Assembly: GCF_002024165.1 (NCBI RefSeq) | Contig: NZ_MWQN01000003.1 | Span: 186,001 to 250,000 of the forward strand | DNA length: 64,000 nucleotides | Direction of reading: 5' to 3' | DNA from: Embleya scabrispora | Lineage (GTDB): Bacteria; Actinomycetota; Actinomycetes; Streptomycetales; Streptomycetaceae | In this document: one piece after another, positions 52,594-61,865 of the stretch | How the letters are laid out: each line of letters opens with the position of its first letter | How positions within the stretch are numbered: position 1 is the stretch's first letter | The notes under the pieces: generated by a model | Seen by the model: only the letters and a program-made list of their open reading frames with translations | Database searches by the model: none | Told to the model about the DNA's origin: nothing | Position numbers and translations under genes: made by a program

Positions 52594-54102
52594 TCACGGG
52601 CGGATCGTCCTCGTTCGGACGAGGTCCAAGGGGGCCGGGTCGTGGCCTTCCCAGATGCGGCGGGAGACGGCTTCCGGGTAGGGGACGGTCGTCGAGTCGA
52701 CGTCCAGGACGCGGGTGAGCCCTCGGTCCGCCTCGTGGCCGGGCCATCCGGGATTCCCGGTCGTGACGAAGCGGGTCCATGCCCGCCGTAGTTCCCGGGA
52801 CACCGTCGAGATCTCCGCCGTCGGCCGGTCGCCGAAGAAGTGCCGGCCAGCGGGGCTGTCGAGCGTGCCGAAGGCGAGGGGGACGTCGAGGCTGTGGCAG
52901 GCGCCCAGGAGTCCGCCGCCCGCCGGGGCCGCGAGTCGCAGTTCGAACAGGAACGAGGTGCCGCCGGCCGCCCGGTTCGCCTGCGCCAGGTGCAGCGAGG
53001 GCATCCGGAAGAGGGCGTCGGAGTACACGAGTTCGAGGAGTTCTTCCGGGGTGGCGGTGGGGTGGGCGCGTCGGTAGGCGTCGGGGCCGTCCGGTGTCGG
53101 GGCGAACAGGTCGAGGGCGGTGCGGGTCTCGTCCTCGGTGTAGGTGCCGAGGCGCCCCGTCATGACGCTGAACAGTCGGAACTCGTCGCGGGTATGGCCG
53201 ACGAGGAGTTCGATTCCGTTCGCTCGGCCGCCGGCCAGGGCCTGCCAGGGCGTTTCGGGAAGCACTTCGCCGTCGAGGACCGGGCATACGGCGACGCCGA
53301 TCCCCGCGAGCCGACCCCATCTGTTCCGGTGGGCGGCGAGATCGGCGCCGAGGGCGGTGAGTTCGCCGGCCAGGCGCGAGGGGGCGATGCCCGAGAGGGC
53401 TTCGACGTCGGGCACCGTCCCGACCCGGGCCGCGAGCGCGGCGGCGACCTCCCGGGCCGGATCGCGGGTGGCCATCAGTCCGGGGACCGAGTGCGCGATG
53501 GCCCTGCGGAACAACCCGCGTGCCCGCTCCATCGTCAGCAGCGCCGCGATCGACCCCGCCCCGGCCGACTGTCCCGCCACCGTGACCCGGTCGGGGTCTC
53601 CGCCGAAGGCCGCGATGTTGCGCTGTACCCATCGCAGGGCCGCGATCTGGTCGAGGAGTCCGCGATTGGCCGGCGCGCCCTCGATGTGGGCGAAACCCTC
53701 GACGGCGACCCGGTAGTTGACGCTCACCACGACCAGTCCGGCCTCGGTCAGGGCGGCGGGATCGTACATCGGGTCGGCGGAGGTCCCCGCGATGTAGGCG
53801 CCGCCGTGGATCCACACCAGCACGGGCAGTCCGGCCGCTCCCACGATCGGGGTGGCGACATTGAGGGTGAGCCAGTCGTCGCCGGTCGAGTCCTCGGCCG
53901 TCGGCCCCGCCTGCGGGACCACGGGGCCGCACTCGGCGGCCTGTCTCGTCCCCTGCCACCCTTCGACCGGAGCGGGTTCCCGGAAGCGCAACCGCCCGAC
54001 CGGCGGCCGGACGTAGGGGATGCCGCGGAACACCGCGTGCCCTTTTCGCCGGCGCCCCTGGACGGCTCCCTCGGCAGTGTGTGCTCTCGGTCGCTCGGAC
54101 AT
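52594..54102 (-). CDS. Type-B carboxylesterase
   Basis: 502 residues from ATG at 54102 with AAGGG upstream. HAVFRGIPYVRPPVGRLRF, oxyanion VLVWIHGGAYIAGTS, nucleophile VTVAGQSAGAGSIAALL (Ser ~185), acid region LLVGHTRDEFRLF (Glu) and catalytic GACHSLDVPLAFG (His ~400) give a complete triad. No signal peptide is seen. It hydrolyses esters of unknown identity. It diverges from the TetR gene at 54185, its likely repressor. Confidence 0.93.
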   Translation of the reverse strand: MSERPRAHTAEGAVQGRRRKGHAVFRGIPYVRPPVGRLRFREPAPVEGWQGTRQAAECGPVVPQAGPTAEDSTGDDWLTLNVATPIVGAAGLPVLVWIHGGAYIAGTSADPMYDPAALTEAGLVVVSVNYRVAVEGFAHIEGAPANRGLLDQIAALRWVQRNIAAFGGDPDRVTVAGQSAGAGSIAALLTMERARGLFRRAIAHSVPGLMATRDPAREVAAALAARVGTVPDVEALSGIAPSRLAGELTALGADLAAHRNRWGRLAGIGVAVCPVLDGEVLPETPWQALAGGRANGIELLVGHTRDEFRLFSVMTGRLGTYTEDETRTALDLFAPTPDGPDAYRRAHPTATPEELLELVYSDALFRMPSLHLAQANRAAGGTSFLFELRLAAPAGGGLLGACHSLDVPLAFGTLDSPAGRHFFGDRPTAEISTVSRELRRAWTRFVTTGNPGWPGHEADRGLTRVLDVDSTTVPYPEAVSRRIWEGHDPAPLDLVRTRTIRP

Positions 54103-54142
54103 GCCGCACCCTTCTTCGACGGCGGGACTCCAGCGTTTATTG

Positions 54143-54167
54143 GTCAGGTGTATTATGTCAAGTGTAT
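54143..54167. promoter_or_regulatory. Direct repeat GTCARGTGTAT in the esterase/TetR promoter region
   Basis: GTCAGGTGTAT (54143-54153) and GTCAAGTGTAT (54157-54167) are 14 bp apart, in the 82-bp gap between the divergent starts. On the minus strand the second copy gives TTGACA, a good -35 sequence. A likely TetR-family operator overlapping the promoters. Confidence 0.5.
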
Positions 54168-54184
54168 GGAAAGGAGGGTCGGCG

Positions 54185-54787
54185 ATGCCCAAGCAGGTGG
54201 ATCACCGTGAGCGCCGCGAGACGATCGCCCGAGCACTGTGGCGCGTGGTGGAACAACGCGGCATCGCGCACGCGAGCGTGCGCGAAGTGGCCCAGGAGGC
54301 CGGCATCTCCCATGGCGCGGTGCAGCACTACTTCGCCACCCGGGAGGAGATGCTGGTCTTCGCGATGGACTTCGCGTCCGAACAGACCTCGCTGCGCGTC
54401 GCGGCAGGCGTGGCGGATCTGGGCGACGCGCCGCATCCGCGCGACGTGCTCCGGGTGATGCTCACGGAGATGCTCCCGCTGCACCCCGGCGCGCGCACGA
54501 CGAGCCGGATGAGCGCCGCCTACGTCCTGGAGGCCCTGCACAACGCGAACATCCACACACGCGCACGCGAGGGCCTGATCCACGGCCGCGACCTCGTCGA
54601 ACAGATCGTCCGCCAGGCGATCACCGACGGCCACATCGACCCCGACCGCGACCCGGCGACGGAGACCAATCTCCTCTTGGCGCTCACCGGCCTGACGCCG
54701 CTCGTCGAACTGGGCGTGATCGGACCCCGGGACGCCACCACGACCATCGCCCGCCACCTCGACCGCCTGTTCACCAACCCGCCCTGA
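54185..54787 (+). CDS. TetR family transcriptional regulator
   Basis: 200 residues from ATG with AAGGAGG upstream. RETIARALWRVVEQRGIAHASVREVAQEAGISHGAVQHYFATREEMLVFAMDF is the TetR helix-turn-helix; recognition helix SHGAVQHYF. The ligand domain ends with PLVELGVIGPRDATTTIARHLDRLF, like the BetI/PfmR-type C-terminal group. Divergent from the carboxylesterase gene, which it probably represses. Confidence 0.92.
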   Translation: MPKQVDHRERRETIARALWRVVEQRGIAHASVREVAQEAGISHGAVQHYFATREEMLVFAMDFASEQTSLRVAAGVADLGDAPHPRDVLRVMLTEMLPLHPGARTTSRMSAAYVLEALHNANIHTRAREGLIHGRDLVEQIVRQAITDGHIDPDRDPATETNLLLALTGLTPLVELGVIGPRDATTTIARHLDRLFTNPP

Positions 54788-55014
54788 CCGCGTCGCGACA
54801 TCGACGGTTCCCCGGCGGGGACGTCGAGGCCATCGCACCCTTCCCGGGCGCGGGCCACCCCGCGCGCGGCGTCGCGTCGCTTGTCGCGGTGCGCCACCGG
54901 CCCCGCGACAGAGGAGACCGGATGCGACCCTCGCGCCAGGCTCAAGTGGGCGGCGACTCGCGGAGGATCAACGTAAGACCTCTGACCTCTGACTCTGACG
55001 GAAATGAGCGATCC

Positions 55015-55431
55015 ATGCCCCTGGTGCGTATCGACCTCTCCTCCACTCGGCCGCCCGCCATGCGCCGTGCCATCGCCGACGGCGTCCACCGGGCGCTTGT
55101 CGACGCCATCGGCATCCCGGCCGAGGACCGTTTCCAGATCGTCACCCCGCACGCCCCGGACGAGTTGATCTTTGACCCGAACCACCTCGACGTGGCGCGC
55201 GAGGACATCGTCTACGTCCAGATCACCCTGGTGACCGGACGCCGTCGGGAACTCAAGCTGGATCTGTATCGACGCATCGCAGCGAATCTGACCGAAGTCG
55301 GCGTACGTGCCGGCGACGTGTTCGTCACACTGACCGAAAACGCTCTCGACGGTTGGTCAGCGGGCGACGGTCAGGCACAACTGGTCGACTTGCAGTCTGT
55401 CGCCGGGACGGAAAACCAACAGGCCACGTGA
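55015..55431 (+). CDS. Tautomerase (4-oxalocrotonate tautomerase superfamily)
   Basis: 138 residues. The chain starts Met-Pro-Leu-Val-Arg-Ile; after Met removal Pro1 is the catalytic base. STRPPAMRRAIADGVHRALVDAIGIPAEDRFQIVTPHAPDELIFDP is characteristic of the long tautomerase_2 group (Pput-type), with GRRRELKLDLYRRIAANLTEVGVRAGDVFVTLTENALDGWSAGDG. It isomerises an enol or keto acid. It stands alone; substrate unknown. Confidence 0.9.
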   Translation: MPLVRIDLSSTRPPAMRRAIADGVHRALVDAIGIPAEDRFQIVTPHAPDELIFDPNHLDVAREDIVYVQITLVTGRRRELKLDLYRRIAANLTEVGVRAGDVFVTLTENALDGWSAGDGQAQLVDLQSVAGTENQQAT

Positions 55432-55560
55432 GCCACAGCCCACGAAATCACCGGCGTGGGCGAACGCGCAGATCCTGCCTCCCCAGGTCTGCGGCCGATA
55501 CCGGACGGGCGATGCCCACGAGGGCGGCGGGCGGGCAGCCGAGACGCGGCGGGTGTCCCG

Positions 55561-56496
55561 TTACGACGCGTCGTTGCGTAGGCCGAGTTCGACGGGCACG
55601 TAAGCGGGGTCGGTGTGGGGGCCGTTGCGGAACGCGCGGACGTTCAGGGCGGTCGGGGAGGGGATGCCCAGGGCGCGGGCGGCGGCGACCGCTTGGGCGG
55701 GGACGATACCGGCGCCCCAATGCACGATCGGTATGCCGAGGGTCCATTCCGCGACCCCGGGGGCGCACTCTTGCGGCCGCCAGCCGATCGCGAACATGCG
55801 CCTGGCCCGTTCGGAGCCCGGGTTCGACGCGTCGGGCAGCTTGGCGGCGTCGAGTTCGGGGTCCATCACGCTGGTGTAGAGGGAACCGCCGTGCGGGCTG
55901 GTCATGAACTGCACGACCTGGCCGTCCGGACCGCTCATCACGACCGCCGAGTCGGCGGCGAGCGTGGTCAGTACCCAATCGAGGCGGCGCTGTAGGTCGT
56001 CCCACTCGGTGCACTCCGGCGCGCTGCCGACGGCACTCGGACGGTCGCCGAAGTCCCGCACGGAGTAGAGCTCGGTCGGACCGTCGTCGTCCGCGCCGCG
56101 GACCACCACGTCCTCCGGAGCCTGGTGGAGAACGTCGCGCAGGGCTTCGACGATCGCGCGACCACGCGCGCCGCGCACCGACGCGTCGCTGTACCAGCGC
56201 CACGAGAGCGCCCAGACGCGTTCCCGGACCGGCACGACCGAACTCGGCCCGTGTCGCCACTCCGCTGCGGCGAGCAGCCTTTCCTGGTCGGCAGTGAGCG
56301 GGACACCGTCGCCGGCCCGGATCTCGGCAACGACGAAGTCGCCGAGCCGCGTGAGGGTGACGGACGAACCCGCCTCGGGGGCGCCGATACGGACCCGCGT
56401 GTTGTCGGGTTCGTCTTCGTCGCCTACGAGCAGGGCGACATACGGGATCCCGGCATGGTTCGGACGCGACAGCGCGTCCCAGAGCGCGTGTTCCAT
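55561..56496 (-). CDS. TY-Chap-like protein of unknown function
   Basis: 311 residues from ATG at 56496. Two parts are seen. The first ~150 residues have PNHAGIPYVALLVGDEDEPDNTRVRIG and RLGDFVVAEIRAGDGVPLT. The second half has WDDLQRRLDWVLTTLAADSAVVM, GQVVQFMTSPHGGSLYTSVM and RMFAIGWRPQECAPG. The YVQF-and-GW pattern resembles the actinobacterial TY-Chap (YbjN/CesT-like chaperone) domains, which often sit in conflict-type loci. The assignment is tentative. Confidence 0.7.
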   Translation of the reverse strand: MEHALWDALSRPNHAGIPYVALLVGDEDEPDNTRVRIGAPEAGSSVTLTRLGDFVVAEIRAGDGVPLTADQERLLAAAEWRHGPSSVVPVRERVWALSWRWYSDASVRGARGRAIVEALRDVLHQAPEDVVVRGADDDGPTELYSVRDFGDRPSAVGSAPECTEWDDLQRRLDWVLTTLAADSAVVMSGPDGQVVQFMTSPHGGSLYTSVMDPELDAAKLPDASNPGSERARRMFAIGWRPQECAPGVAEWTLGIPIVHWGAGIVPAQAVAAARALGIPSPTALNVRAFRNGPHTDPAYVPVELGLRNDAS

Positions 56497-56850
56497 GGCG
56501 GCAGTCTGCCAAAGCAGCCCGACAAACCACACCGCCCGCCCTGGCAACCAACGGCCCACCGAATCGCCAACCGGCACTGCCACGCGGTACAGCTCACAGG
56601 ATCAGCGAGATGCGGCCCGCAGCGGCATGGTCCGGTCGGCACGGTGCCCCGCTCCGCCGAAGGTGGACAGGCAGACGAACAGCGCTTCCCCGCCGTCCCG
56701 TAAAGGACCGGTCCCCGTACCGCTGTGGATGTTCGGCGGCGCGTTCGTGGCGTCGGGTTCCGGATCATGTCGCACAGCGGTGCGGGGTGTTCGGTGCTCA
56801 CTTCCGCGGTAGCGGCTCCTCGACCCGGGTGTCGATGAGTCGTAAACCGC

Positions 56851-57235
56851 CTACTCCGGAGACTGCTCCAGCAGGCCGGGCACCTCTCGCAGCAGAAACC
56901 CGAACAACCGTCGCTCCAACAAGAATTCCATGGAACCTCGCCTTTGGGCGGCCCGGACGTGGCTGGAGTCGATCACCGCCCGAGACCGGTCGAACTGTTC
57001 CGCCGCATACAGTCTTGCAAGCAGGATCGCGTACGGCCGATCCCACACCCCGCCCCCGTTCCAGGCCTCGAGGCGACGCCAACACGTCATCCCTGACCCG
57101 AAACCCAACTCCGACGGCAGGAACTCCCACTGGATCCCGCACAACGCCCGCCGATCCGGGACACGCGGACTCCCGGGCACCGCCTCCGGCGCGGGCTCGG
57201 GAAGCAACGGCTCGAATGGAAACCACAGTTCGTCC
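56851..57235 (-). pseudogene. Truncated IS5-family transposase
   Basis: The minus strand reads SDELWFPFEPLLPEPAPEAV, then RRALCGIQWEFLPSELGFGS, GMTCWRRLEAWNGGGVWDR and FDRSRAVIDSSHVRAAQRRG. These are the N-terminal half and first catalytic Asp (VIDSSH) of an IS5-type transposase. About 8-10 residues are missing between RRALCG and IQWEFLP, and homology stops after AAQRRG, so the catalytic C-terminus is gone. Confidence 0.8.
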
Positions 57236-57249
57236 GAAACGAGGCAGGG

Positions 57250-57663
57250 TCACGTTGTGTCCGGGTCGGTACCGATGGCGCCGACCGAGCGAAGCGAACG
57301 CCCGAGGTCTTCGGTGAGGATGCGCGGGTGTCGCCGCCACCACCACAGGTCGGGGCCGGGCAGCCTGTGGAACCGGTCGAGTGCTTGCCCATCGTCGTCG
57401 ACGGTCGCGGCCTTGTACCGGTCGTCCAGGGCTTTGATCTGCGGGGTCCAGAGCTGGACGATGTGTTCGTCCAGCAGGAGCCACGCCTCGTGCAACCAGT
57501 TTCGGCAGTACAGGTCGTTGGTGTACTCGTGGATGTCGTCGCCGTAGCCGCGCTCGATGAAACCCACCAGGGCGGCCCACGCATTCACCCGCTCGGCGAT
57601 GGTGAAGGCCGTTCGCCATCCGCGCTGGTGCAACAGCTCTGCCACCTCGGTTTCCGTAGCCAC
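57250..57663 (-). CDS. Hypothetical protein
   Basis: 137 residues from GTG at 57663. ATETEVAELLHQRGWRTAFT, AERVNAWAALVGFIERGYGDDI and HEYTNDLYCRNWLHEAWLLL suggest an all-helical protein rich in Trp, His and Asp. It ends VGAIGTDPDTT. I recognise no named domain. It sits directly against the IS5 relic but looks intact and protein-like. Confidence 0.65.
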   Translation of the reverse strand: MATETEVAELLHQRGWRTAFTIAERVNAWAALVGFIERGYGDDIHEYTNDLYCRNWLHEAWLLLDEHIVQLWTPQIKALDDRYKAATVDDDGQALDRFHRLPGPDLWWWRRHPRILTEDLGRSLRSVGAIGTDPDTT

Positions 57664-57705
57664 AGGCGCGAGGCTCTCACGCCGGATCCGTGCGGGCGAA
57701 CGAAT

Positions 57706-57956
57706 ATGTCCCGCCGGAGCCGGCAGGCCCGCAGGGTGATCCCGCGGCAGTTCGGGAAGCTGGTGACGGTTCTGTGGCGTGAGGGCGCGGACCAGGTCCG
57801 CAGGGGCCGGCCGTGGAGCCTGACCCTGGCGGACCGGGAACTGCCGGTCGCGGCCTACTGGCGCGCGAACCTGACCATGCGCCAACTGGCCCCGTTGTTC
57901 GGGGTATCCAAGGCGGCGACGGACCGGAGCATCGATTACCTCGGACCTGGGGTAGT
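57706..57956 (+). pseudogene. N-terminal fragment of a transposase (DDE_Tnp_4-like)
   Basis: FGKLVTVLWREGADQVRRGR, PWSLTLADRELPVAAYWRAN and LTMRQLAPLFGVSKAATDRS are typical of the helix-turn-helix part of a DDE_Tnp_4/HTH_Tnp_4 transposase common in Streptomyces. Homology ends after IDYLGP; the catalytic domain is absent and the open frame that follows is unrelated. Confidence 0.65.
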
Positions 57957-58230
57957 AGGAGTTCGCGATCTTCCGACGCAGACCATCATCGCGATCGGAC
58001 CGACGGCCCACGAGAGCACCGCGCCGTACCGCCCGGCCTGCACCTCGGTAAGGGTCGATCGCCGTCCCGCCCACGGCCGGGAACGGGCCACCGACCCACG
58101 GATCCACAACACAAAGCCTGGCCCGGTCCGCCTTGCAGGCCACTCCCGCCTGCGTCGCCGGCTGCGTCGCTCGAGTCGAGGAACCCAGCGCCTCAGCAGC
58201 CGGTCGCATCGCTGTACGCCCAGACTCCGG

Positions 58231-58455
58231 CACTCGCCGGCTCGTGGAGATCCCCGGTTCGGCGAGCAATCGGTCCACGCGCCTCTGCCCGATGCCGGGG
58301 AGGGACTCGAGCAAGGCTTGGAGTGGGCTTCGGTGCCCGCCGGGTGGTCTCGGGTCGTTCGTTTTCACGGCCGAGGCACACTCCGTCGAAGGCGCCCGTC
58401 CGCGCCGGAGTCGGAAGCGGTCCGCGCTTCGGGAGGACACAAGCGCGGCAATCAT
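58231..58455 (-). pseudogene. Decayed sIHF/H2TH-type DNA-binding protein
   Basis: The frame from ATG 58455 contains RLRRGRAPSTECASAVKT and SPLQALLESLPGIGQRRVDR then LLAEPGISTSRRV. This matches the streptomycete integration host factor pattern LLESLPGVGKxRAxxIMExxGISxSRRV. The usual RGLG step that should follow SRRV reads PESGRTA, and the middle (DPRPPGGH) replaces the DAxxxMKV part. A degraded paralogue is more likely than a working gene. Confidence 0.45.
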
Positions 58456-58613
58456 GGCGATCGTGGGCTGATCCCTCCGGTGGCTGTCGTAGTCCCTCAC
58501 CTCGGTCGTCGGCCGGTGCGATGATCGCGCGCAGCGGATGCCGTCTTCAGTCGATGCGTGCGACCAGGCGCAGGACGGTGGCGATCAGAACCCCGGCGCG
58601 GCGCTCAACTTGG

Positions 58614-59190
58614 TCAGCTCCGCTTCGGCGTGACTCGCATACTGCACGAAAACGCGCAGTCGACCAGAGTCTGGTGGCGGCGGATCGCGGTGTCGGAGCG
58701 GACTTGGAAGTCGGCCCAGCTGAGTTCGTCCTCGCCCTGCTCGCAGCTCTGCTCGATCCCATGACGGATCCCATGGATGCGAACAGTCTCCGTCAAGTCG
58801 GCTGCGGGATGCGGGCTTTCGTCCTCACGAGGCCCGCCCGGGCGGGGCAGGTTGGTGGCGGGATACCAGCCGGCCTCGGCCGGCTGCGTCCCCGGATCGG
58901 CGGTCGCCACCATCAGTCGGGTCGTCCCGTCCGGTCCCCACGATCCCAGGGTCGCGTCGGCGGCCCACCAAATCTCGGTGTGGCCGTCGCGGAAGGTGCG
59001 GGGCACCTCGTGCCCGTCGCCGGGATCGCGCGGGTTGCGCCAGGCCGGGGCGTGGGCCCGGTGGGTCCGCGCCCGGATCCCGTGGCGCGGCCTCAACGCC
59101 ATCACGAACGGCAGCCCCACATCCGCGAGTTCGCAACAGAACCCGTCCTGGTGCCGACCTGCTGTGAACAAACCACCGGTAGCGGGATTG
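58614..59190 (-). pseudogene. C-terminal fragment of an IS701-like DDE transposase
   Basis: The minus strand reads CCELADVGLPFVMALRPRHG, HTEIWWAADATLGSWGPDGT, then VRIHGIRHGIEQSCEQGEDE and LSWADFQVRSDTAIRRHQTL. The last segment is the end of the catalytic core (GIRxxIEQSYKQxKxELGW). The N-terminal two thirds are missing; upstream is the HIT gene. Confidence 0.7.
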
Positions 59191-59258
59191 CCCCCGATTC
59201 GTCTCTCCGAACCTCTCACAGACCCGGCAGTGCGCCCGGCAACGCGCTCCGGGTCTAC

Positions 59259-59678
59259 TCAGCCGTCTCGGCCCGAACCCAGAGCCGTGGCAAGCCGCGC
59301 ACCCAAATCACCGGTGACGTGATGGACGGAGCGGCCGGCCGGCCAGGTCGAGATTCCGTCGTTCATCCACCGCGGAACCACGTGGAAGTGCAGGTGGGGC
59401 ACCGACTGTTCCGAGCCCGGGCCGCTGGCATTGAGGATGTTCACGCCCGAGGCGTTCAAGACGTTCCGTGCGGCTTCGGCCACGCGCTGGACGAGAGTCG
59501 TCACTTCGGTGAGGACCGCGGGCGGGGTGTCGAAGACGTCCGCGTAGTGGAGCGTCGGAACCACCAGAGTGTGACCCGGCGCCAATGGGTCCAGCGGCGA
59601 GAAGGCACAGGCCACCGGGCCACGTGCCACCCAGCTCCCGGTGTCCTCACGGATGAGCCCGCAGAAGATGCAGTCCAT
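59259..59678 (-). CDS. HIT family nucleotide hydrolase/transferase
   Basis: 139 residues from ATG at 59678. DCIFCGLIREDTGSWV opens a typical HIT protein (CxxC zinc half). PLDPLAPGHTLVVPTLHYADVFD and VNILNASGPGSEQSVPHLHFHVVPRW contain the histidine triad HLHFHVV. It hydrolyses nucleoside monophosphate conjugates such as AMP-lysine or AMP-NH2. It is intact amid relics. Confidence 0.9.
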   Translation of the reverse strand: MDCIFCGLIREDTGSWVARGPVACAFSPLDPLAPGHTLVVPTLHYADVFDTPPAVLTEVTTLVQRVAEAARNVLNASGVNILNASGPGSEQSVPHLHFHVVPRWMNDGISTWPAGRSVHHVTGDLGARLATALGSGRDG

Positions 59679-59865
59679 TCGACGAATCCTGCCGGAAGCG
59701 GACGCTGCTCGCCAACCGGGTTCGGGCCCGGGTCGGGCGACAATGACGGCCCACGGCCTCACGGACGTTGTCCCCGAGTCCGGGAAACGGTGGCGGGTTT
59801 CGGAGGAGGGGTGCCGCTGTTCCGGCGGCAGGGCCGTCGAGTCGGTCCCGCCCCCACGATCGTGT

Positions 59866-60361
59866 GCGTGGTTCTTCCGCACCTGGCCTTCGAGGCGGTT
59901 GTCGCCGAGCGTGGGTCCGGCTCCGTGCGGCTCGTCGGCAGCCTCCCCTGCCATGGCTCTCGCTCGCCCGTGATCGTGAATCCGCAGCGTCGGTGGAAGC
60001 GGACCATGCTCTCGTTGTAGTCGGTGCCCCACAGGCACATGGGTTCGCCTCCTGCCCACGTGAGGAGCTCGGTCATCATGCGGCCACCGAGTCCTCGGCC
60101 CGGGACGGATCCAGCAGGTACATCGGCCCGAGGGCGGTGACCACGTCGCCGCGGCGCCCGCAGACAACGCCGACGATCTCGGTTTCGGAACGGGCAACGC
60201 GGCAGAACAGCACGTCCGGTCGCCGGTTCGGCGCGTCGATGAACTGCCGCCATCGGGTGATGGCGCTCCACCGTGGCCGACGAGCCGCGATGCTCGCGGA
60301 TCCAGTCCTCGTCGATCCCCGCCTCCGCGTTGGGGTACGTCTGCAACCAGGCACTCGGCAT
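59866..60361 (-). pseudogene. GNAT acetyltransferase with compensating frameshifts
   Basis: From ATG 60361: WLQTYPNAEAGIDEDWIREH and RGSSATVE in frame A. Homology then moves to frame B near 60265: ITRWRQFIDAPNRRPDVLFC and RVARSETEIVGVVCGRRGDV, LGPMYLLDPSR. It returns to frame A near 60110: GRGLGGRMMTELLTWAGG (acetyl-CoA loop) and MVRFHRRCGFTITGERE. A third shift follows in the tail. Either a pseudogene or base-call errors; the residues stay conserved across the frames. Confidence 0.65.
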
Positions 60362-60716
60362 CAGTGGCCCCCAACCACGTAGAGTCGTCCACACGAGCGG
60401 CTTCGATCGCGTAGGTCGTGCCAACGTTCCTCGTGGATCATCCGCCCTATCGGACCGCCCGATCGGATGTCGACCCGACCGCGCGGGTGGACGGCAACCC
60501 GGTCGTGTTCACAAAGGACCGCATACCGTCGAATGGGCGTACGCGGCGGTCGACTTCGGCACCCACACGCTCCGGCCTGTTCCACGTGACTCTCGGCCGC
60601 CACCTCCGAACCCGCCGCACGGGCACGCCACACGCGCGTCGACCTCGCCGCAATCGACCGCATGTGTTCCGCCCGCCTGCGGGCGGCCACCGCCGGCGGG
60701 CCTAGGCTTGGCCTCC
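60362..60716. other. Intergenic region
   Basis: 355 bp between the GNAT relic and the next small gene. A short GC palindrome (GCCCGCCTGCGGGC, near 60671) is visible. Nothing else gene-like. Confidence 0.3.
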
Positions 60717-61193
60717 ATGGACTGGATAGCCCCCGTCAGCGCGCTCGTGGGCACGGCTCTGGGTGTGGCGGCGACACTCGTCGCGGATCGGCTGCGCTGG
60801 CGGCGCGAAACCACCGAGCGGCAGACGGACTTGCGCAGGCAGCTCTACGCCGAGTACCTCGCGGCCGTATCGCGGATGCGGGGCATCCTCGTGGACGTGG
60901 CACGGGACGTCCCGCCGGGAGCCGCCGACCGCGAACAGCGCATACGCGCGGGATTTCTCAGCCCCGGAGCCTACGAACTGCGCCATCGATTGGCGATCGT
61001 CGCCCCCTCCGACGTGATCGCCGCGGCGAGGGCGACGTTCATCGCCCTCCGCGACATCCGTGACTGCCTCATCGCCGGCGCCGACGCCACCGATCCGACC
61101 TTCCGGGCGCTGGAGGGCGCCGCGCTCGACGACGAATTGCACAACCTCCGGCAGGTGATGCGCCGAGACCTGGGCGCGCCGCCGCTCGTCTGA
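60717..61193 (+). CDS. Hypothetical membrane-anchored protein
   Basis: 158 residues from ATG. One N-terminal hydrophobic segment (WIAPVSALVGTALGVAATLVA) is followed by a basic helix DRLRWRRETTERQTDLRRQLYAEYLAAVSRMRG. A helical cytoplasmic domain (SDVIAAARATFIALRDIRDC) completes it. This layout, one membrane helix plus a helical bundle, is frequent in actinomycete hypothetical proteins. Function unknown. Confidence 0.75.
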   Translation: MDWIAPVSALVGTALGVAATLVADRLRWRRETTERQTDLRRQLYAEYLAAVSRMRGILVDVARDVPPGAADREQRIRAGFLSPGAYELRHRLAIVAPSDVIAAARATFIALRDIRDCLIAGADATDPTFRALEGAALDDELHNLRQVMRRDLGAPPLV

Positions 61194-61305
61194 GGCCACG
61201 ACCTGCCGCCCCATGCCCCACGGGATGTACGGCACAGCCCGCCTGGACTTGCAGGACGCGGTGTAGGCGAACGCGATGGAGGGGTGCGGCGGATGTACGA
61301 CGCTG

Positions 61306-61420
61306 AACGCATGGGTGCCGGCGCATGCGGATCTGAACTGGGCGAACGTGACCGGCCCTCAACGCTGGATCGTCGACTGGGGATTGGCTCCTTGGGGCTT
61401 GGACGCCGCCCTCCGGGTCC
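61306..61420 (+). pseudogene. Fragment of an aminoglycoside-phosphotransferase-like kinase
   Basis: The plus strand reads WVPAHADLNWANVTGPQRWI then VDWGLAPWGLDAALRV. This is the catalytic HxDLxxxN...xxDW segment of APH-fold kinases. No N-lobe or start remains upstream, and a transposase relic follows. Confidence 0.55.
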
Positions 61421-61471
61421 GATTGACGGTGTGTCAAATGTCGGCATACCTGCTGTGTGGGGAGCTCGGGG

Positions 61472-61860
61472 ATGACCCCGGTGGGGCGGGATCGCCGGGG
61501 GAGGTTGCGGTTGCGGGCGGCTGGTTGGTTCGCGGAGGGTGTGGCGCAGGCGAAGGTGGCGCGTCGGTCGGGCGGGTCGCCCAGGCCGTATTGGTGTGGC
61601 ATCGCGCGTGGGTGGGCGGCGGGGGGACGCTCTGTGCTCCGCCGACCCGCCGGGTGCCCATCGGCGCGTATCGGAGGAGGGGTTCGCCGAGGTGGCGGCG
61701 GTGTTCGAGGCAGGCCCGGAGGCGGCCGGCTTCACTGGGTACATCTGGACGCTCGCCCGGGCCGGGCGGGTGATCACGCGGGTCACCGGGGTGGTGTACG
61801 CGTCGCCGTCGAGTGTGTGGCGGCTGTTGCGAGCGCACGGGTGGTCGCGGCAGCGACCGG
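61472..61860 (+). pseudogene. N-terminal remnant of an IS630-like transposase, frameshifted
   Basis: RRGRLRLRAAGWFAEGVAQA and KVARRSGGS begin a helix-turn-helix in one frame. After ~61610 the other frame carries on: AHRRVSEEGFAEVAAVFEAG, PEAAGFTGYIWTLARAGRVI and VYASPSSVWRLLRAHGWSRQ, the winged helix that precedes the DDE domain. Homology ends at a junction with the opposite-strand sirtuin relic. Confidence 0.65.
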
Positions 61861-61865
61861 TCGAC

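Noticed and set aside
57813-60020. 735-codon plus-strand frame across the IS relic region
   Set aside because: Runs through several recognisable genes in other frames (HIT, transposases) and has no motif.
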